Shown piece after piece: positions 35,422 through 48,200 of a stretch of 64,000 nucleotides of DNA; position 1 is the stretch's first letter; every line of letters begins with the position of its first letter. Source of the stretch: Knoxdaviesia capensis (Eukaryota > Ascomycota > Sordariomycetes > Microascales > Gondwanamycetaceae); NCBI GenBank assembly GCA_001510575.1, contig LNGK01000006.1, positions 1,173,565 to 1,237,564 on the forward strand, in the 5' to 3' direction. The position numbers were made by a program, and so were the translations under genes. Below the pieces are notes generated by a model. It was not told the origin of the DNA. It did no database searches and was given only the letters and a program-made list of their open reading frames with translations.

Positions 35422-37998
35422 ATGGACAACATCTCCCATCACCATCCTTCGTGCGGATTGCATCCTCACTCCCATCAGCACCACCACAGTTTCTGCTTGA
35501 GCGATCCACTCGCTCTGTCCCAGTATATGTGGCGTGGCTACCTCAACAACGGTGACTCTTGGTATCTCAATCTTGATACCTCACTCGCACCGGTTCCAAT
35601 CACATCCGCTCCAGCGCCTGCTCCGGCACCAGCACCTACATCCGCACCTCCGGCTTTGGCGCCAGCTTTGGAAGTCAAGACTCGCCACAGACGGCAGCGC
35701 CAGATCGCCATTCAGCAGCTTCACCACGCCAGCATGAGTTCCAACGAGTCCAGCCAGAATGCCGGCGAGGATTGGTCTCGTGGGGGAGGCTCCAACCCGC
35801 AGGATGCAAACCAGAAAAAGCGCTGGACCAGAGCCAGCAAGCCCAAGGTTCGCACGGGATGCAAGACTTGGTACGTTCCTTTTCTATTCCACCCTTCAGC
35901 TTGACTTTTAGCTCGTCATCAAGTGTGCTAACCATCTTTCGCATCTCTAGCAAGTAAGAAACACCCTCTCCCCCCCATATATCATCACACCTCTTTCGCA
36001 TACTAACACGCAGCTCCCTTCTACAGAATCCGCAGAGTCAAATGTGGAGAGGAACGTCCGGCCTGTCTCCGCTGTGTTCAGGCTGGCTGGACCTGCGACG
36101 GATACGAACATGTCTCCAGCCCTCCTCCCCCGACCACAGATCCCTCATCGTCTCGCCCCGAGCCGGTTCGTGGCGGGTCTGACCAAAGCCTGCTTGCCCC
36201 CCGGATGTCAGCTCTCGACACCGGAAGTTCGGCTATGAGCGTCGACCTCCCCGATGCCGCGTCTTTCCTTGGAAGTTTAGTCCCGTATGCAATGCAGTCT
36301 CCGGCCGCCGATATCGAGGGCACGTCGGTGGAGCGCTTCTACTTCCACGCGTACCGCCGCATGGCCAGCACCGGCTTCACCGTCACCTTCAACCGCCACT
36401 CCATGTCGTTCTGGAACAACGTGGTGCCGACGCTCAGTCTGCACGACCCGGCCATCCGCCACGCCTACATTGCCTTGGGAGCCGCCATGCAGATGTACCA
36501 GACAGACAACCAACCCGCCGGGGCATCTGCGTTTCCCCCGGCGGCCGCCGGATCCACCTCTGGACTGTCGACCCCGTCGGCGCTCTCCGGCCCGGAAGCC
36601 TTCATCCTCAGCCAGTACAACGCAGCCATCTCGCACCTCACCAACAACGCCAACCGCCACCCGTCGGGCCAGATGGTGCGGTCGCTGATCTGCTGCATTG
36701 CGTTTGTGTCGATCGAGACGCTGCGCAACAACAATCGCGGCGCTCTCGTCCACCTCTCCAACGGCCTGCGCATCATCGAAACCCTCCCCGCCGGCGTCAT
36801 TGACACCATCTGCAGCAATGCCGATGTTTCGCACGGCCCCGGCGCCAGCGAGATTGTGGCTGCAATCGGAGTCTCCAGCGTCATGGCTGAATCTGCCGGG
36901 CGGGGCTCGCGCGCGGTCTCACCCGGATCCGCCAAGTCGTCCAAGTCGGCCTCCGCCTCGCCGTCGCCCGGCCCCTACTCCAGCTCATCCGGCCAGCGCC
37001 ACCACTCGGGCCAGTCCCTGCCGCTCCCGCCTCTCCTCCCCGCCACGCGCCCGCCATCCGCACCGGCAACCATGGCGGAGGGGGCATCCCTCACATCGTT
37101 TGCAGCCGCAGAGATGATCTACATCCTGCGGCTGTTCTGCACGTGGGAGATGTCGGCCGCGGCCTTCGCGGAGAACTTCCGCCCGATCATCGCGCTGAAG
37201 ATGTTCCGCGACGGCGAGGCCGTGCAGGGCGACGCGCTGCCGCGGCTGGCCACCCCGACCGCCGTGCACTTCCACGCCGTGCAGATCCTCGGCCACGCCA
37301 CCGCGCTGATGCACCTCAGCCACGAGGACGGCGCCCGCCGCCGGCAGACCCGCAACGTCGCGCCGTTCTGGCACGCCCCGGCTCGCCAGCAGCAGTTGTT
37401 CCTCCTGCACTCGCAGATGCGCGAGATGCTGCAGCGCATCGCCGCCATCCAGGGGACTGTCTCCGGGGCCGCGGGCGCAGGCGCCCGGCCGCCCGAGTAC
37501 ACGGCGCTGCTGTTCGACGCGCTGCACCTGGAGGCCAGCCTCGCCTCGCTCCACGCCGTCGCTGTCCGGGTCATCCCCCACCTTATCCCGCCGAACCTGT
37601 CTGTTGCGCGGTGCCTTGAGCAGGTCCTCCGCCGCGCCGAGGCCCTGCAGACCGAGCTTGGGCCCGCGGCTGCCACGGCGTACGCCGACGCCCCGTCCTC
37701 ATCATCGTCTCAACAGCAGCAGCAGCATGCCTTTGTGCTGGACATGGGCATCATTGCGCCGCTATACAACGTTGTTGTCGATTCTGACGATGCCATGCTG
37801 CGGGCGCGCGCTCTCGCCGTGCTTCGCGGTTGGCAGTGGCGCGAGCACGTGTGGGACGCGGGAGTTGCGCAGGAGTACATGGATTCGTGGTCCATGGGCA
37901 TGCCGCCCCTTCGGTGGGTGATTCAGGGCATGACCTGGGGGTTGGAGCCGGTCAGTGAGCGCCGGGCGTCCGGGCCATTGGACTCGGCCGGCCTATGA
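35422..37998 (+). CDS. Zn2Cys6 transcription factor (DUF3468), with a proposed 3-nt exon
   Basis: Exons 35422-35870, 35951-35953 and 36027-37998 give 807 residues. Exon 1 ends ...GCKT plus TG; the 3-nt exon CAA completes TGC and starts AAA; exon 3 continues IRRVKCGEERPACLRCVQAG. This rebuilds the canonical zinc cluster CX2CX6CX6CX2CX6C (about residues 146-176). Joining exon 1 directly to exon 3 gives a stop codon and loses the second cysteine. Both introns (80 and 73 bp) have clear branch sites (GCTAAC, ACTAAC). The N-terminus is His- and Ala/Pro-rich. The C-terminal part carries the fungal-specific regulatory region (VERFYFHAYRRMASTGF, AYIALGAAMQMYQ). It is a nuclear DNA-binding regulator of unknown targets. 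Its large upstream region includes the transposon relic. Confidence 0.88.
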
Positions 37999-38604
37999 AG
38001 AGTTCAGCCTGGACCTCTCGGGACCGGCTGGACCGGGTCTAGAAAGGTAAGTGATGCTGATGCATGTTTCTCAGATTGATGATGTTGCTGAGACCCTGTG
38101 CTTGTACGTCGTGGGTATATCTTCTCTTGTTTGTTCCTGCTCGTACCCCCGTTTTCCCGTTTTCATTCTCTTCTTTTACGAGGCCGCGCCTTAGGTAAAC
38201 TGTGCATAGCATATGTTTGTTCATGACTTCATTTTGCGTGCAATTTTCATTCTAGATTTGAAATAGAAACTATATATTATCTCTCGTGTGTTGTTCCAGC
38301 GTACTGCATGCCCTCCAATCTTGGTGATCCGACTGTATCCTTAGGGTTGTGTTAACCCTAGCTCTTAGGGTTGGTGCTCACCCCACACAATGTATTCCGC
38401 CCAAATTTACCACTACACCAGAAGTTTAACCTCCCCGACCTCTTCAACCGTTTTCTTTTTCTAATTTCTCATCCCGCCGTCCACACTTGATTTGAACCAA
38501 CATCATCACTGCCCTCCAGGGCGAATCCCGGTCGATGACCCCGCAAATCCCAGAAAGACTGAGATCCTCCGACTCCACTCCGTCCGGGGCACTCGATCTC
38601 CGAC
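37999..38604. promoter_or_regulatory. Intergenic region before the JmjC gene
   Basis: About 600 bp, AT-rich, with the 3' end of the regulator gene and the JmjC promoter. It includes a triple telobox, and no open frame worth reporting. Confidence 0.5.
38341..38372. promoter_or_regulatory. Triple telobox upstream of JmjC gene
   Basis: TTAGGGTT, AACCCTA and TTAGGGTT within 32 bp, in alternating orientation, about 235-265 bp before the start codon. Confidence 0.5.
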
Positions 38605-40131
38605 ATGGATGCGGCCCGGGATCTGCTGGCCTCGAGCCAGCTGGTCGCCGGTCAAATCCGGGACACGAGCAGACGGGCTCCTGGCGGGATCAGCACGGAC
38701 GCTAAACTGTCAGAAACTGTGTCACACACCGCGTCTGTGATTCTTGGCATCCACGCTTCCTCCTCTTCTTCTCGCGGAACAGCCACGGCCGAAGCCGGCC
38801 CGGTTCGTGCCGCTCTTGAGGGTGTTCTGGATACAGCGCACGCCGGGCTCAAGACGGCGGCGTCAACCAGTCCCGCGATGGGTTTCTGGCGCGGTGTCTT
38901 TTCAGATGCGTCAATCTTGCTGTTCTATCTGCGTCTGCTCACTCTGGACTCTGCGGGCCTGCGGTCGGTTCTTCTGGATACCGAACCCAACACACGGCCA
39001 GGGGAGCCTCTGCAAGAGGACTTGGCCGTAGCGAGTGCAGACGTTGATGCTTTGGTACGAATCCTCGACATGTCCCTGATTGTGGCTGGGGGTAGTCCAG
39101 AGTCGTCTCGGGGGTGGGTATGGGTGAATAAAGCTCTACGGCTCCTCGAAGCACTGTGGGTTTCTTTCTCCAACCGGCACCAGCTGAACTCGGACGGTAA
39201 ACTGTGCAAATCAGATCTCACACACATTCAGACCTCCGACGATCAATCAGAATCCTTCTGGGATGGTTACCCATCATTCTCGTCCGATATGTCATTCACT
39301 CCCGCAGTCCGGACCCCCATCGACCGAGTCTCCGGCTTCGGCATGGACACAATCCAAGCCTATTTCAACGCCTGTACTCCAGAACGCCCGCCAACCCCGC
39401 TCATATTCACAGATTTGATCACAGACTGGCCCGCACTCAGCTTCCATCCGTGGGCCAAGCCCGCGTATCTGCTCAGCCGCACATTCGGCGGCCGGAGGCT
39501 CGTCCCGGTGGAGATCGGCCGCAGCTACGTCGACGGGGGCTGGACCCAGGAGATCATGCCGTTCCGAGAATTCGTCGCCCGCTTTCTCACGACACACAGC
39601 ACAGATAATCCTCCACGAGGGTACCTTGCACAGCACGGCCTGTTCCGCCAGATCCTCCCGCTCCGCCAGGACTTCCTAACCCCCGAGTACTGCTGGACCC
39701 AGCCACCGGGCCGTGACCCGCACGACGGCTCCGATGTTGTCGAGCCGGCCGTCAACGCGTGGCTGGGTCCCGCCGGGACCATCACTCCATTACATACGGA
39801 TACCTCGCATAACCTGCTGTGCCAGGCAGTCGGATACAAATACATTCGACTGTATGCTCCGGAGCATACAGCGGCGCTGCTCCCCAGAGCTTCAGAAGAT
39901 AGGATTGACATGTCCAACACAAGCCGTATCGACGTTGGTGTGTTGGAAGGGTGGGATACTAGCGAGGAGACCACTTCTGTCCTGTCAGAGTTGGAACTGG
40001 CTCGGTTCCGGGATACTCCGTTCGTGGACTGTATCCTCCGGCCCGGAGACACTCTGTATATTCCCCACGGTTGGTGGCACTATGTACGGAGTCTGAGTGT
40101 AAGTTTCAGCGTGAGTTTCTGGTGGAATTAG
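38605..40131 (+). CDS. JmjC-domain hydroxylase, JMJD5-like
   Basis: Intronless, 508 residues. The N-terminal half (residues 1-230) is a helical region without clear family features. The C-terminal cupin/JmjC domain contains PLIFTDLITDWPAL at its start, the iron ligands HTD (about residues 397-399), and the distal iron-binding His in HGWWHYV (about residue 492). The Fe(II)/2-oxoglutarate site is therefore complete. WWHYVRSL and the LGPAGTITPLHTD context resemble JMJD5/KDM8-type protein hydroxylases rather than large histone demethylases with PHD fingers. The substrate is unknown. The start was chosen as the first ATG, with a triple telobox 235 bp upstream. It is convergent with the next gene, with 227 bp between stops. 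Confidence 0.9.
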   Translation: MDAARDLLASSQLVAGQIRDTSRRAPGGISTDAKLSETVSHTASVILGIHASSSSSRGTATAEAGPVRAALEGVLDTAHAGLKTAASTSPAMGFWRGVFSDASILLFYLRLLTLDSAGLRSVLLDTEPNTRPGEPLQEDLAVASADVDALVRILDMSLIVAGGSPESSRGWVWVNKALRLLEALWVSFSNRHQLNSDGKLCKSDLTHIQTSDDQSESFWDGYPSFSSDMSFTPAVRTPIDRVSGFGMDTIQAYFNACTPERPPTPLIFTDLITDWPALSFHPWAKPAYLLSRTFGGRRLVPVEIGRSYVDGGWTQEIMPFREFVARFLTTHSTDNPPRGYLAQHGLFRQILPLRQDFLTPEYCWTQPPGRDPHDGSDVVEPAVNAWLGPAGTITPLHTDTSHNLLCQAVGYKYIRLYAPEHTAALLPRASEDRIDMSNTSRIDVGVLEGWDTSEETTSVLSELELARFRDTPFVDCILRPGDTLYIPHGWWHYVRSLSVSFSVSFWWN

Positions 40132-40358
40132 GATATCAAATATAAGAAACTGCCTCCTCTAGTTAAATGAATACATCAAATGTGTTATGGGGTTTGCCCT
40201 GTTGGCCTATTCTATGTGTTAAAACGCCTCCCGTTCCCGTTTAGAAAGCAAGTCCCAGCCACCGCACACCCCAGAAACAAAATCAAGAACAAACCAACCC
40301 AAAAACGGCTCGATTGTAGCCGCCATCAGCATCAGCGAGGAAACGAAACTGCGCACTC

Positions 40359-42284
40359 CTACACAATCATCGGGTTATTCTCAAACGACGCCGTATTTCC
40401 CCCGGGCGCAGGCGACATCGGCGCCTCAACCGGCGTCGCCGCACCAGCCGCAACGCCCTGGCCACTCCGCCGCGCCTTGGCCGACTCCTTCAGCCACTCC
40501 CACCGCTCGCGGTACTTCGCCAGGTTCTTCTGCATCTTGGCGTTGTCGCGCTCCATCGTCTCCATCTGCTTCGTCGCCATTGCCAGCCGCTCCTCCAGGT
40601 CGGCGTTGGCCTTGCGCAGGCTGTCGTCCGGGTTGCTGCCGGCGCTGGCGGCCGAGTGGTGGGAGAAAGGCATGGTCGAGGCGGCGCCGGTGATCGGGGG
40701 CGGCACGCCGAGTGGGGCTGCAGAGCCGCCGTGTCCCATCGGCGAGTTGGGCCGCCGGAGCCGGATGCTCTCGGCCAGGGCCAGACTGGAGTTCTGCGCA
40801 CTGGCTTCGAATGCGTGCAGCCGCTTGCTGAGCTTGTCCAGCATGTCCTTGAGGCTCTGGTTCTCGAGGTACACCTCCTCGGCGGTGTTGGCCATGGCCG
40901 GATCCCCTGAGGTCGGAGCCTTGCGTCGGCGCGTCGCCATCGGAGACCCAGGACCGTCGCTAGCATCAACAAAATCGTCCTCGTCCTCTTCGACGGTTCC
41001 GGTGCTTCCGCCATGCTGAGACGCCCCGACACCCTTGCGGCGCTTCTCCTTCTCGGCGAACGTCAGGATGTTAGCGTACGACATGGTGTGGCCGGAGGTC
41101 GGAACCACGTAGAACGACTCCCCGGCGTTGAAGCCTCCGGCCTGGACCGCTCGGAGCGTAGCCTTGGAGTAGATCTTGCTGATGTCGGCGTCAGGTCCGC
41201 TAGATGTCGACTGGGTGACTCTAGGCTTGGTCCGCCGCGATGAAGGGCCGGATGCTGCGGTGGACATCGAAGGCGAAGAAGAGCCGGCTTGGGTATCCAG
41301 TGCTGTAGTCGAGGTCTTCGATTCCTCCGATATTAATGGGAGTCCAGCAAACACTAGCGGCGCAGATAATCTCGAGATCAGAGATCCAAAAGTGTTGTAG
41401 AAGCGGGAATACCCTTCTTCCTGTTGGGGGCGAGAGCCATCGTCTCCGCGTCTGCCCTGTGTAGTTGAACGTGAAGCCGCAGTCCTGGACGGGTCTCCCG
41501 TCCGCGGGCTCTTCCCGGGTCCGTCCAGCATGCCCTGCATCTTAGCCCTGGAAGAGCCGTCGCGGTGGGGAACCGTCTCGAAGTTTCCAGGGGCCTGGTC
41601 GGTTGAGACACTCGGAGCGGAAGCCTGCACCTGGAACGGCGAGCGGATACCGCGGGCCGATGCCAGGTTCGTAGCCAGCGACGACGCAACCTGCGGCGAG
41701 GCCGTCCGGCGGTGCGGGTTTGCATGCGGCGCTAGCCCCGCAGCCTTGGCACCAGCACCCCCGGCCGACGCGCCACCTTTCCCGGTGTTTGCTGTCGCGT
41801 CGGCGCCAGTCCTCCCGCGGCCTGTGGCCGTGTTCTTGCCATCGCCCCCTGCGTCAGTACCATCCCCGGCCCCACCAGCAACATCACTCGGGTTCGTCCG
41901 GGAGCCGCCGCCGGATGCGGGGGCGGGGATCTTGAGGAGCTCGGCAAGTCGGCGGTGGTGCTGCTCGAGCAGCTTCAGCGTACGCAGGGCTTCGGCGTTC
42001 GTCATCGTGGCGGCCGCAGCTGCAAACCCGGCGGCGGCCAGGTTGTGTTCGGTGATGGCTGTTGCACTGTCGGCGGCCTTGGTGGCTTTGGCGGCGGCCC
42101 GCGCGTGGTCGTGTGCCTGCATCGAGCCAGTGAGTCAGCGCGCCTGTCACCGCCGGTCAAGGAGGGGTAAAGGGACAAACGAGTGGCATGCGCAGCACGT
42201 CCAGCAGTGTTCCTCGTGAAATCCATATCGATGGCCGCAAGTGGGGGTGCCTGTACTCACGTTTACAAGTTGTGATGAATCCAT
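40359..42284 (-). CDS. MIT-like N-terminal domain and C-terminal coiled-coil protein
   Basis: Exons on the minus strand are 42284-42261 (8 codons) and 42116-40359, phase 0 across a 144-bp GTGAGT..CAG intron, giving 593 residues. After splicing, residues 1-75 (MDSSQLVN then AHDHARAAAKATKAAD, ending RTLKLLEQHHRRLAELLK) form an Ala-rich three-helix pattern like the microtubule-interacting and trafficking (MIT) domain. A long Ser/Gly/Pro-rich disordered middle follows. The C-terminus has a heptad-patterned coiled coil (about residues 515-575, including DLEERLAMATKQMETMERDN). Such a layout suggests an ESCRT/Vps4-linked or cytoskeletal adaptor; this is inference and no named ortholog is recognised. 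Confidence 0.8.
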
Positions 42285-45200
42285 AGCGGCAGAAGCTCTA
42301 GTCGGTGCATTAGAAGCTGTGGATTTCTAAGGCGGAGAGGGCTGAGGTGGCTGCCGATCAAGCCCTCTGACCATGGCGATCCTAGTCTATTTGACCGGTT
42401 ATGAAGAAGCTGATAGATTCAAAAAGAGATAAGATACGATAATACACAAAAGCACCGGATACAAAAATCAAATGGTCCAGATTTAGAACCTTCTTTGTAT
42501 GTGCTGGTGATAGGTTGCAGTTGTACTTGCAAGCTGGGAATTTACAGGAAATGCTCACACGACGCTTTGAGCCGTAAATTAGCCGACAAATGTGGAAGCT
42601 ACTTAGGGTTTTGGCCGCTTAGGGTCAGAAGCCCTTTTCCGTATCGTGCAAATAGGAATCTTATTACACTTCTATCCTGTTTAATTCTCTGCTTCCTTTA
42701 TTCATTCCCCATATTCCCCATTTCTGCATTGCTTTTTTTTTCTGCCACTTAACTCCTTGGTTTTTGTCCCAGCCACCACTGCCCTTTCCTCACCGCACAT
42801 CACACCCGCGGCCGCCAATAGTGATATCTATCCAACCCATGATGGCAGAGATAATGAGGATGTGAGGGAAAGGCGACTTGACTGGAAGATGAAGAAGTCA
42901 AAAATCCGACTTGGGCCTTGCCCCTCTATCCATCCTGTCACTTTGTTAGCAGTTTTCATCACTCACATACTAACAAAGTCTGGTGGGCATTTAGGACCAA
43001 ACCCTAACTTATAGGGTTGGGGCTGGTCCACTAACAGAGTTGATGACGGACCCTAAGTGGCCAAATGCCCCAAGGAACTTCCACAAGAAATAGACAGGTA
43101 AGTCTAGAGCCAACCACTTATCTCACATTTCCCAATACAAGTTGGGGCATACTTCTCGGATCCGTAAGCTAGTGACTTGCCCCCCATGAGGGTTGACTCT
43201 GAGATATAGCATTGTTACACAAGGTCTACAGATCGATTCGATCATACGCCGGGACATATTCAGGGCAAATCTAGGCTAATGCCAAACTCACTTACACACA
43301 CAGGTTTAATAGTTGTGGCGGATAAATACACCGTTACTACGTATCTTCCGGCCCATCTCGCCCATCTCCCTCGCCCATCTCCCTCGCCCGTCTCCCGGAG
43401 CCGACACTACGGAGAATCCCAAAGTCCGGGACTGAATCGACTTTGCAAACGCGGATACCACAGGTGTTGCCATTGACACCGAGCACTGCCCCCCTGAGGA
43501 TTTGACGTGACAACGGACCAGACTGTCGACCCTGGACGCAACCGAGTGCACGGGCTCTTAAACAGTATGCAGAGTCCCATTCGACTGAGTACCACAGATC
43601 CAACCAGCTGCCAAAACAAGCTTGTTCATATGGAGTTGGTTGGCAACTTGGCAAGGTCACACGCAAATTGATGCAGAAATAAAAAGCAGATCTAGTTCTG
43701 ACGTTTCGATCCTCTCTTTTTCCTTTTCTGGGGTTGACCCTGAAAACAGGCTACATTCGATGCAATCTACAACATAACGCTAATGAGTGGAGATTTGTTA
43801 TTATTGCATTTTTTATAGAAGATTTAGGGGTGTCTGTGATCTGGATCCATGGACAGCCGGGACAGGATGAGTTCTGGACTTAACTATTCAGACTGGACAA
43901 ACAGGCACAAGCAAGCGGAGATGGGGATAGGTTGTGTTGAGCATGAACCGAGGAAGTCTGCTGATTGTGGAACAATAATCTTGGTTGGGGGATCAAGGAC
44001 CGGAAAAAAGCTCCGCTCCCGCTAGGTATGCGTGTATGGCGATGGAACGGAGAAGATCTCTCCGCCCATCTTCATCCACTATTTTCGGCCGCCAAGATGG
44101 GACGGCATAGTAGACCGACCCGTAGAGACAGAATTCGCGAACATCTCTCTCTGCCTCTCATAGTAGTTAAAATCAGTCCGGGGCTCCAGACAGACATTTA
44201 GATTTGGTGTGGGTGTCACAGTCCCAGGTTCCCAGTTGACTTATTTCCTGCCGGGGGTCTTCCGTGATTGGGAGAAAGGATATAAGTGGGGCCCGGGCCT
44301 CGCTATACGATAGCTTCAAAAGATAACGGCCGAGTCTGACCTTGTTGTCCCTTCGTGGCCGGCCCCCCTTTCCGGTGTTTATGTAGCCGTCCATACACAC
44401 TCTACGCCCGGCCACCGGTGAACTGGACTTTTTCATGCCACCGTCTCGGGCCTGACAAATGGCCCTCTTTTCTTCACTGCCCCCCAGCGGCCTCTTCCAC
44501 GTTGCAGATTACTTGCCTATGTCGGTCGGTGGATGTAGGTGATCTGTATGTAAACGGCTTGTAAGTTCGAGATGTCACAGTTTGTGTGGGATATGCATCT
44601 TCCGGGGCTTAGCCAGCATCGTCATCCGCCGTGTCTCCAGCAAAGCTGCATTTGCACTTATCGGGGCGTGTTCTGGGAAGGACCGACGGACTTGCCTTTC
44701 CAAGATGAAGAGGAAGTCGCGTGGGCACTACAGAAACGGCATTTAGGGCTTTTAAAATTTACGCACACACCATTGGAATTTATTTATCCTCAAGCAATCT
44801 TCATCATTTCCAAGTACCCCCATACAGACACAGCCAGGAAATGATATGCCCCGTTTTGTCCAGCGAGGAACTCTTTTTTTGGTTTGCTTTTCCTCTGAAG
44901 GATCAAATCTCCGTCATGGAGCCGGACGTCACTGCATCCAGCCAACCAACCGGGAATATTCAGTTAGTGTTCATAGGTTCGAGAAGTCTGTACGGCAGCA
45001 GTATGGCCAGATCCTCCGAGCCCACCTTTACTACCCGTCTCCGTATGTGCTTTATTCTGGCATTGATATCATACTGACAGGCTCGCAGAGGACCAGCAAC
45101 ATTTGCTATTCTTGTACGCGTAGGTTCCACTTGTTCAGTCGCCTGCAGCGTCATCGGATACACACTCGGCGCTGTTGGCATTGGATGTTATAAGACTTGT

Positions 45201-48200
45201 GTGCGCAACAAGTCCCCACGAAACAACGAAGTCGGCTTGAGCTATAGAGGCGATACAAGAAATCAAGAACCACCAAAGGAACCTCCACTAACAATAGTAC
45301 ACCGCCCCATCCGCCCGCTTCCCGCGCGACCCCAGAAACCCCAGAATCTCGGCAAACCAGGGGTCCCAAATCACGATCAGACACTCGAGCCACCGGACCG
45401 TCAAAAGTCATTCTCTGAGGGGCCCTTGATCCTGGTCGATCTTCCCCCAGCCCCAAGGGAGAAACGAAAAACAGCTATGGGAAAAGTCAGAAATTCACCC
45501 ACGCCCCAGATATAAGGATCACAATCAAGATCGTGTATGCTCTTGAAGATCGGAACCCCATTTCCCGCCTTCTCTCTCCCTCTACCTCAGACTTGAGAGG
45601 TACGGTTTCGGCCTCGCTTAAAGTGCAAAGCAACCCGTATGCTGCTCGAGTTGTCACTGTGTTAGTTAGCTCAACCCCCATCTAAATAGTTCACCCATAC
45701 ACTGACCCAAAATGTCCCGAGCGGGAAACCCAAACGGACTCCAGATATATGGGCTTTGTTGGGTCTGCGGTGTGTGTGTGTATATCACTTGAATGAATGT
45801 CTTCAACTTGTGGATAAGAGGCTATCCTATGTGTTTGAGTGAGCACTACCACTCGTACAGGTACTGACTGCACTTGCACCCGTACAGCACCTCCACTAGG
45901 AGAACCCCTCCCCTTTCTCTTGCTAACCTCCACTACTCATGTCACAACCACCCGGCCCAACACAACAATCGCGGGGCTTGGCTACGTTGCGTTTACCGGT
46001 CTTTTCGTTATACCGCCGTGTTCTGCCCCTGAAATCCTTGTCCCACCGGCATTCGTGGACTCCTATGTGCCTCGCGATCATCCTCAAGTCCGCGAAACCA
46101 CGCACTTCTTGGGCCAGGAACCCACCACATATCTGCTTCAGCTAGTATTGGCGACCTAGCACATAGACATGGCCTTCGACGGCTCTTGTAATCTTCCCGA
46201 TGGGTGCCACAGCAGGGCTGTTACCAGCTGTTCTACCAAAATATTCAGACGCTTTGACAGAAGTGGCCTCAATATCGGTGTCATTACCTAGGTATGTACG
46301 GTATCTATATACCTATCCAGACATTGTGTATGTATACTTATATACTACACTTTCCAGTTACACTTACAGAATAGTCCCCGGTCCCTGGTCTCCTTTCTCT
46401 AGGTGGATTACCTGCAGAGTTCCCGATTAGAACACGTCTCCGTGCTCCCCGTCTCTCCAGCTCAACGGGATCCGCTAACAACACCAGCTATCCTCACACG
46501 TCCTTGATCAAAAGGCCCAGAGACGAAAATTGGTCCAACGCAGTCGCAAGGTTCTTCTCTTGTGCATCTGGATTTCCAGAGTGCCTTGGTAGACATGTTC
46601 GGCTGGCTTGTGAAGGTGGGCACGCTGGAGTCTGCGTGGCCCCGAAGAAATACCGACGCCTTGTGCTCAGGGTAAGTCAGTTGGCCTTTGTGTCTTGTCC
46701 AACCCACAGGGATATCGGTAGCACACGCCCAACGTCTCTGCTCGACCACCAGTGCCCTCACTCCTTGTCACCCCCATGTCAGCCAGCCTGTGGCTTGTAG
46801 GTATTTTCTCAATATATGCGGATTTCTGAGTCCCCTTATACTGACACGTTCCTTTTTCCCACTGACTGGCTGGCTTCCCATTCAGTTTGGTTCTAGTATA
46901 CGGACAAAAGTCCTGTGCTATCCTTCGCGACTCTTTGCTTTGATACACTTATGGTGATTTCATTGCTCTGTGCGCGTCCTCGGTCCCCCAGCAGTCCAAG
47001 CCCAAAACAGCCGCATACCTGCTTCCATGTCAGTGATACAGGACGAAGCAGCAAGGCACATACAACGGATGAGTGAGCATGAGATAACGAACAACCGTGT
47101 AAGTGAAACGAGGACAGAGAGACACGGCATGCGTGTCTAGCTTTTGTCTTTCACTTATTGATTGCCTTCCCCAAATCCAAACGAAACGCCCCCTCCGCCC
47201 ACTTATCCCCCCCTCATTTTCCTCACGTCTGTGTACCGTGTAAGTCTAACAACTCACGAACTTGTAGATGTGTATGACCCCAGCCCAGTGTCGGACAACT
47301 CGGGCAGTCTTCATTCAACCCCTCAGCATAGCCCATCAAACTCGCTCTCGACGCTTCTCGCTTCTCCCCTCGCCTCCCCCCCAACCCCCAAGCAGGCCCA
47401 ATGGCCCATCAACAAGGCCACAGCGACTATTGCTACCAAAGAAGCAATTTTCGGTTAGAAATGGTAGTGTTTTCAAGATAAACTCTATCCAACTGGTATG
47501 GCATAACCGGTGATATCTCCAACTAGATCCCACGATCAAGAGCCACCCCAGTGGCCGGCCATCTTGGTCTGTTCAAGTCCCCGGGCACTCTCTTTCGTTC
47601 TCTTCTTCTCCCCCTCCCAGCTTCCGATCCTGGCTGAGTAGAATCTGGACCGACACTACGGGAACAAGCATACAGGTCATCCTCCTTGTTCATGGCGCAT
47701 CAGGGAACCTCTTTTCTTCTGTGCACGCCAAGACATCTTAGAGCTCCGATTCAGCTAGCCTTCACAATCGCATCATTCTTCCTTTCTCACATACGGAAGT
47801 TTTGATAGGATGGTCTAAATAGCACTTTGTTCCTGCATTCCGACCTATCTAGGACGTGTTTGCTTGATCTGGTTTGGGCTAATACGTTTTCTTGCAGCCA
47901 GAATTCCCCTCCCAGATAAACCGCCCTCGACGAAACTTAGTCTGATTCAAGGAAGCAAGATAAGTCTGAAGTATCTATCTTTTACCCGAGAGGTATATAT
48001 GCAGCACTTGATCCTGCCTGCATGGAGAGATATCCACAGATCGGCACACACAGTCAGTTCTGCTACATTGTATATGGACATTTCTCTCCCGGGCAGTGCT
48101 ATCAAGGTCTTGTTGAGAGAAGCTTTCCAGCCGACTTTGGATGTTCTTGTTTGTCGATTAGATTATCGGTATAGCTACACCCTAGCTGGTGTTTTTTCCC

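Noticed and set aside
42985..43070. Imperfect hairpin with GGGCATTT/AAATGCCC ends, MITE-like
   Set aside because: The stem is poorly matched and no target duplication is visible. A copy search would be needed.
44846..45193. Frame with a C2H2-like stretch (CYSCTRRFHLFSRLQRHRIH)
   Set aside because: Spacing between the histidines is one residue short, the rest of the frame has no family character, and no promoter or believable splicing was found. Probably chance.
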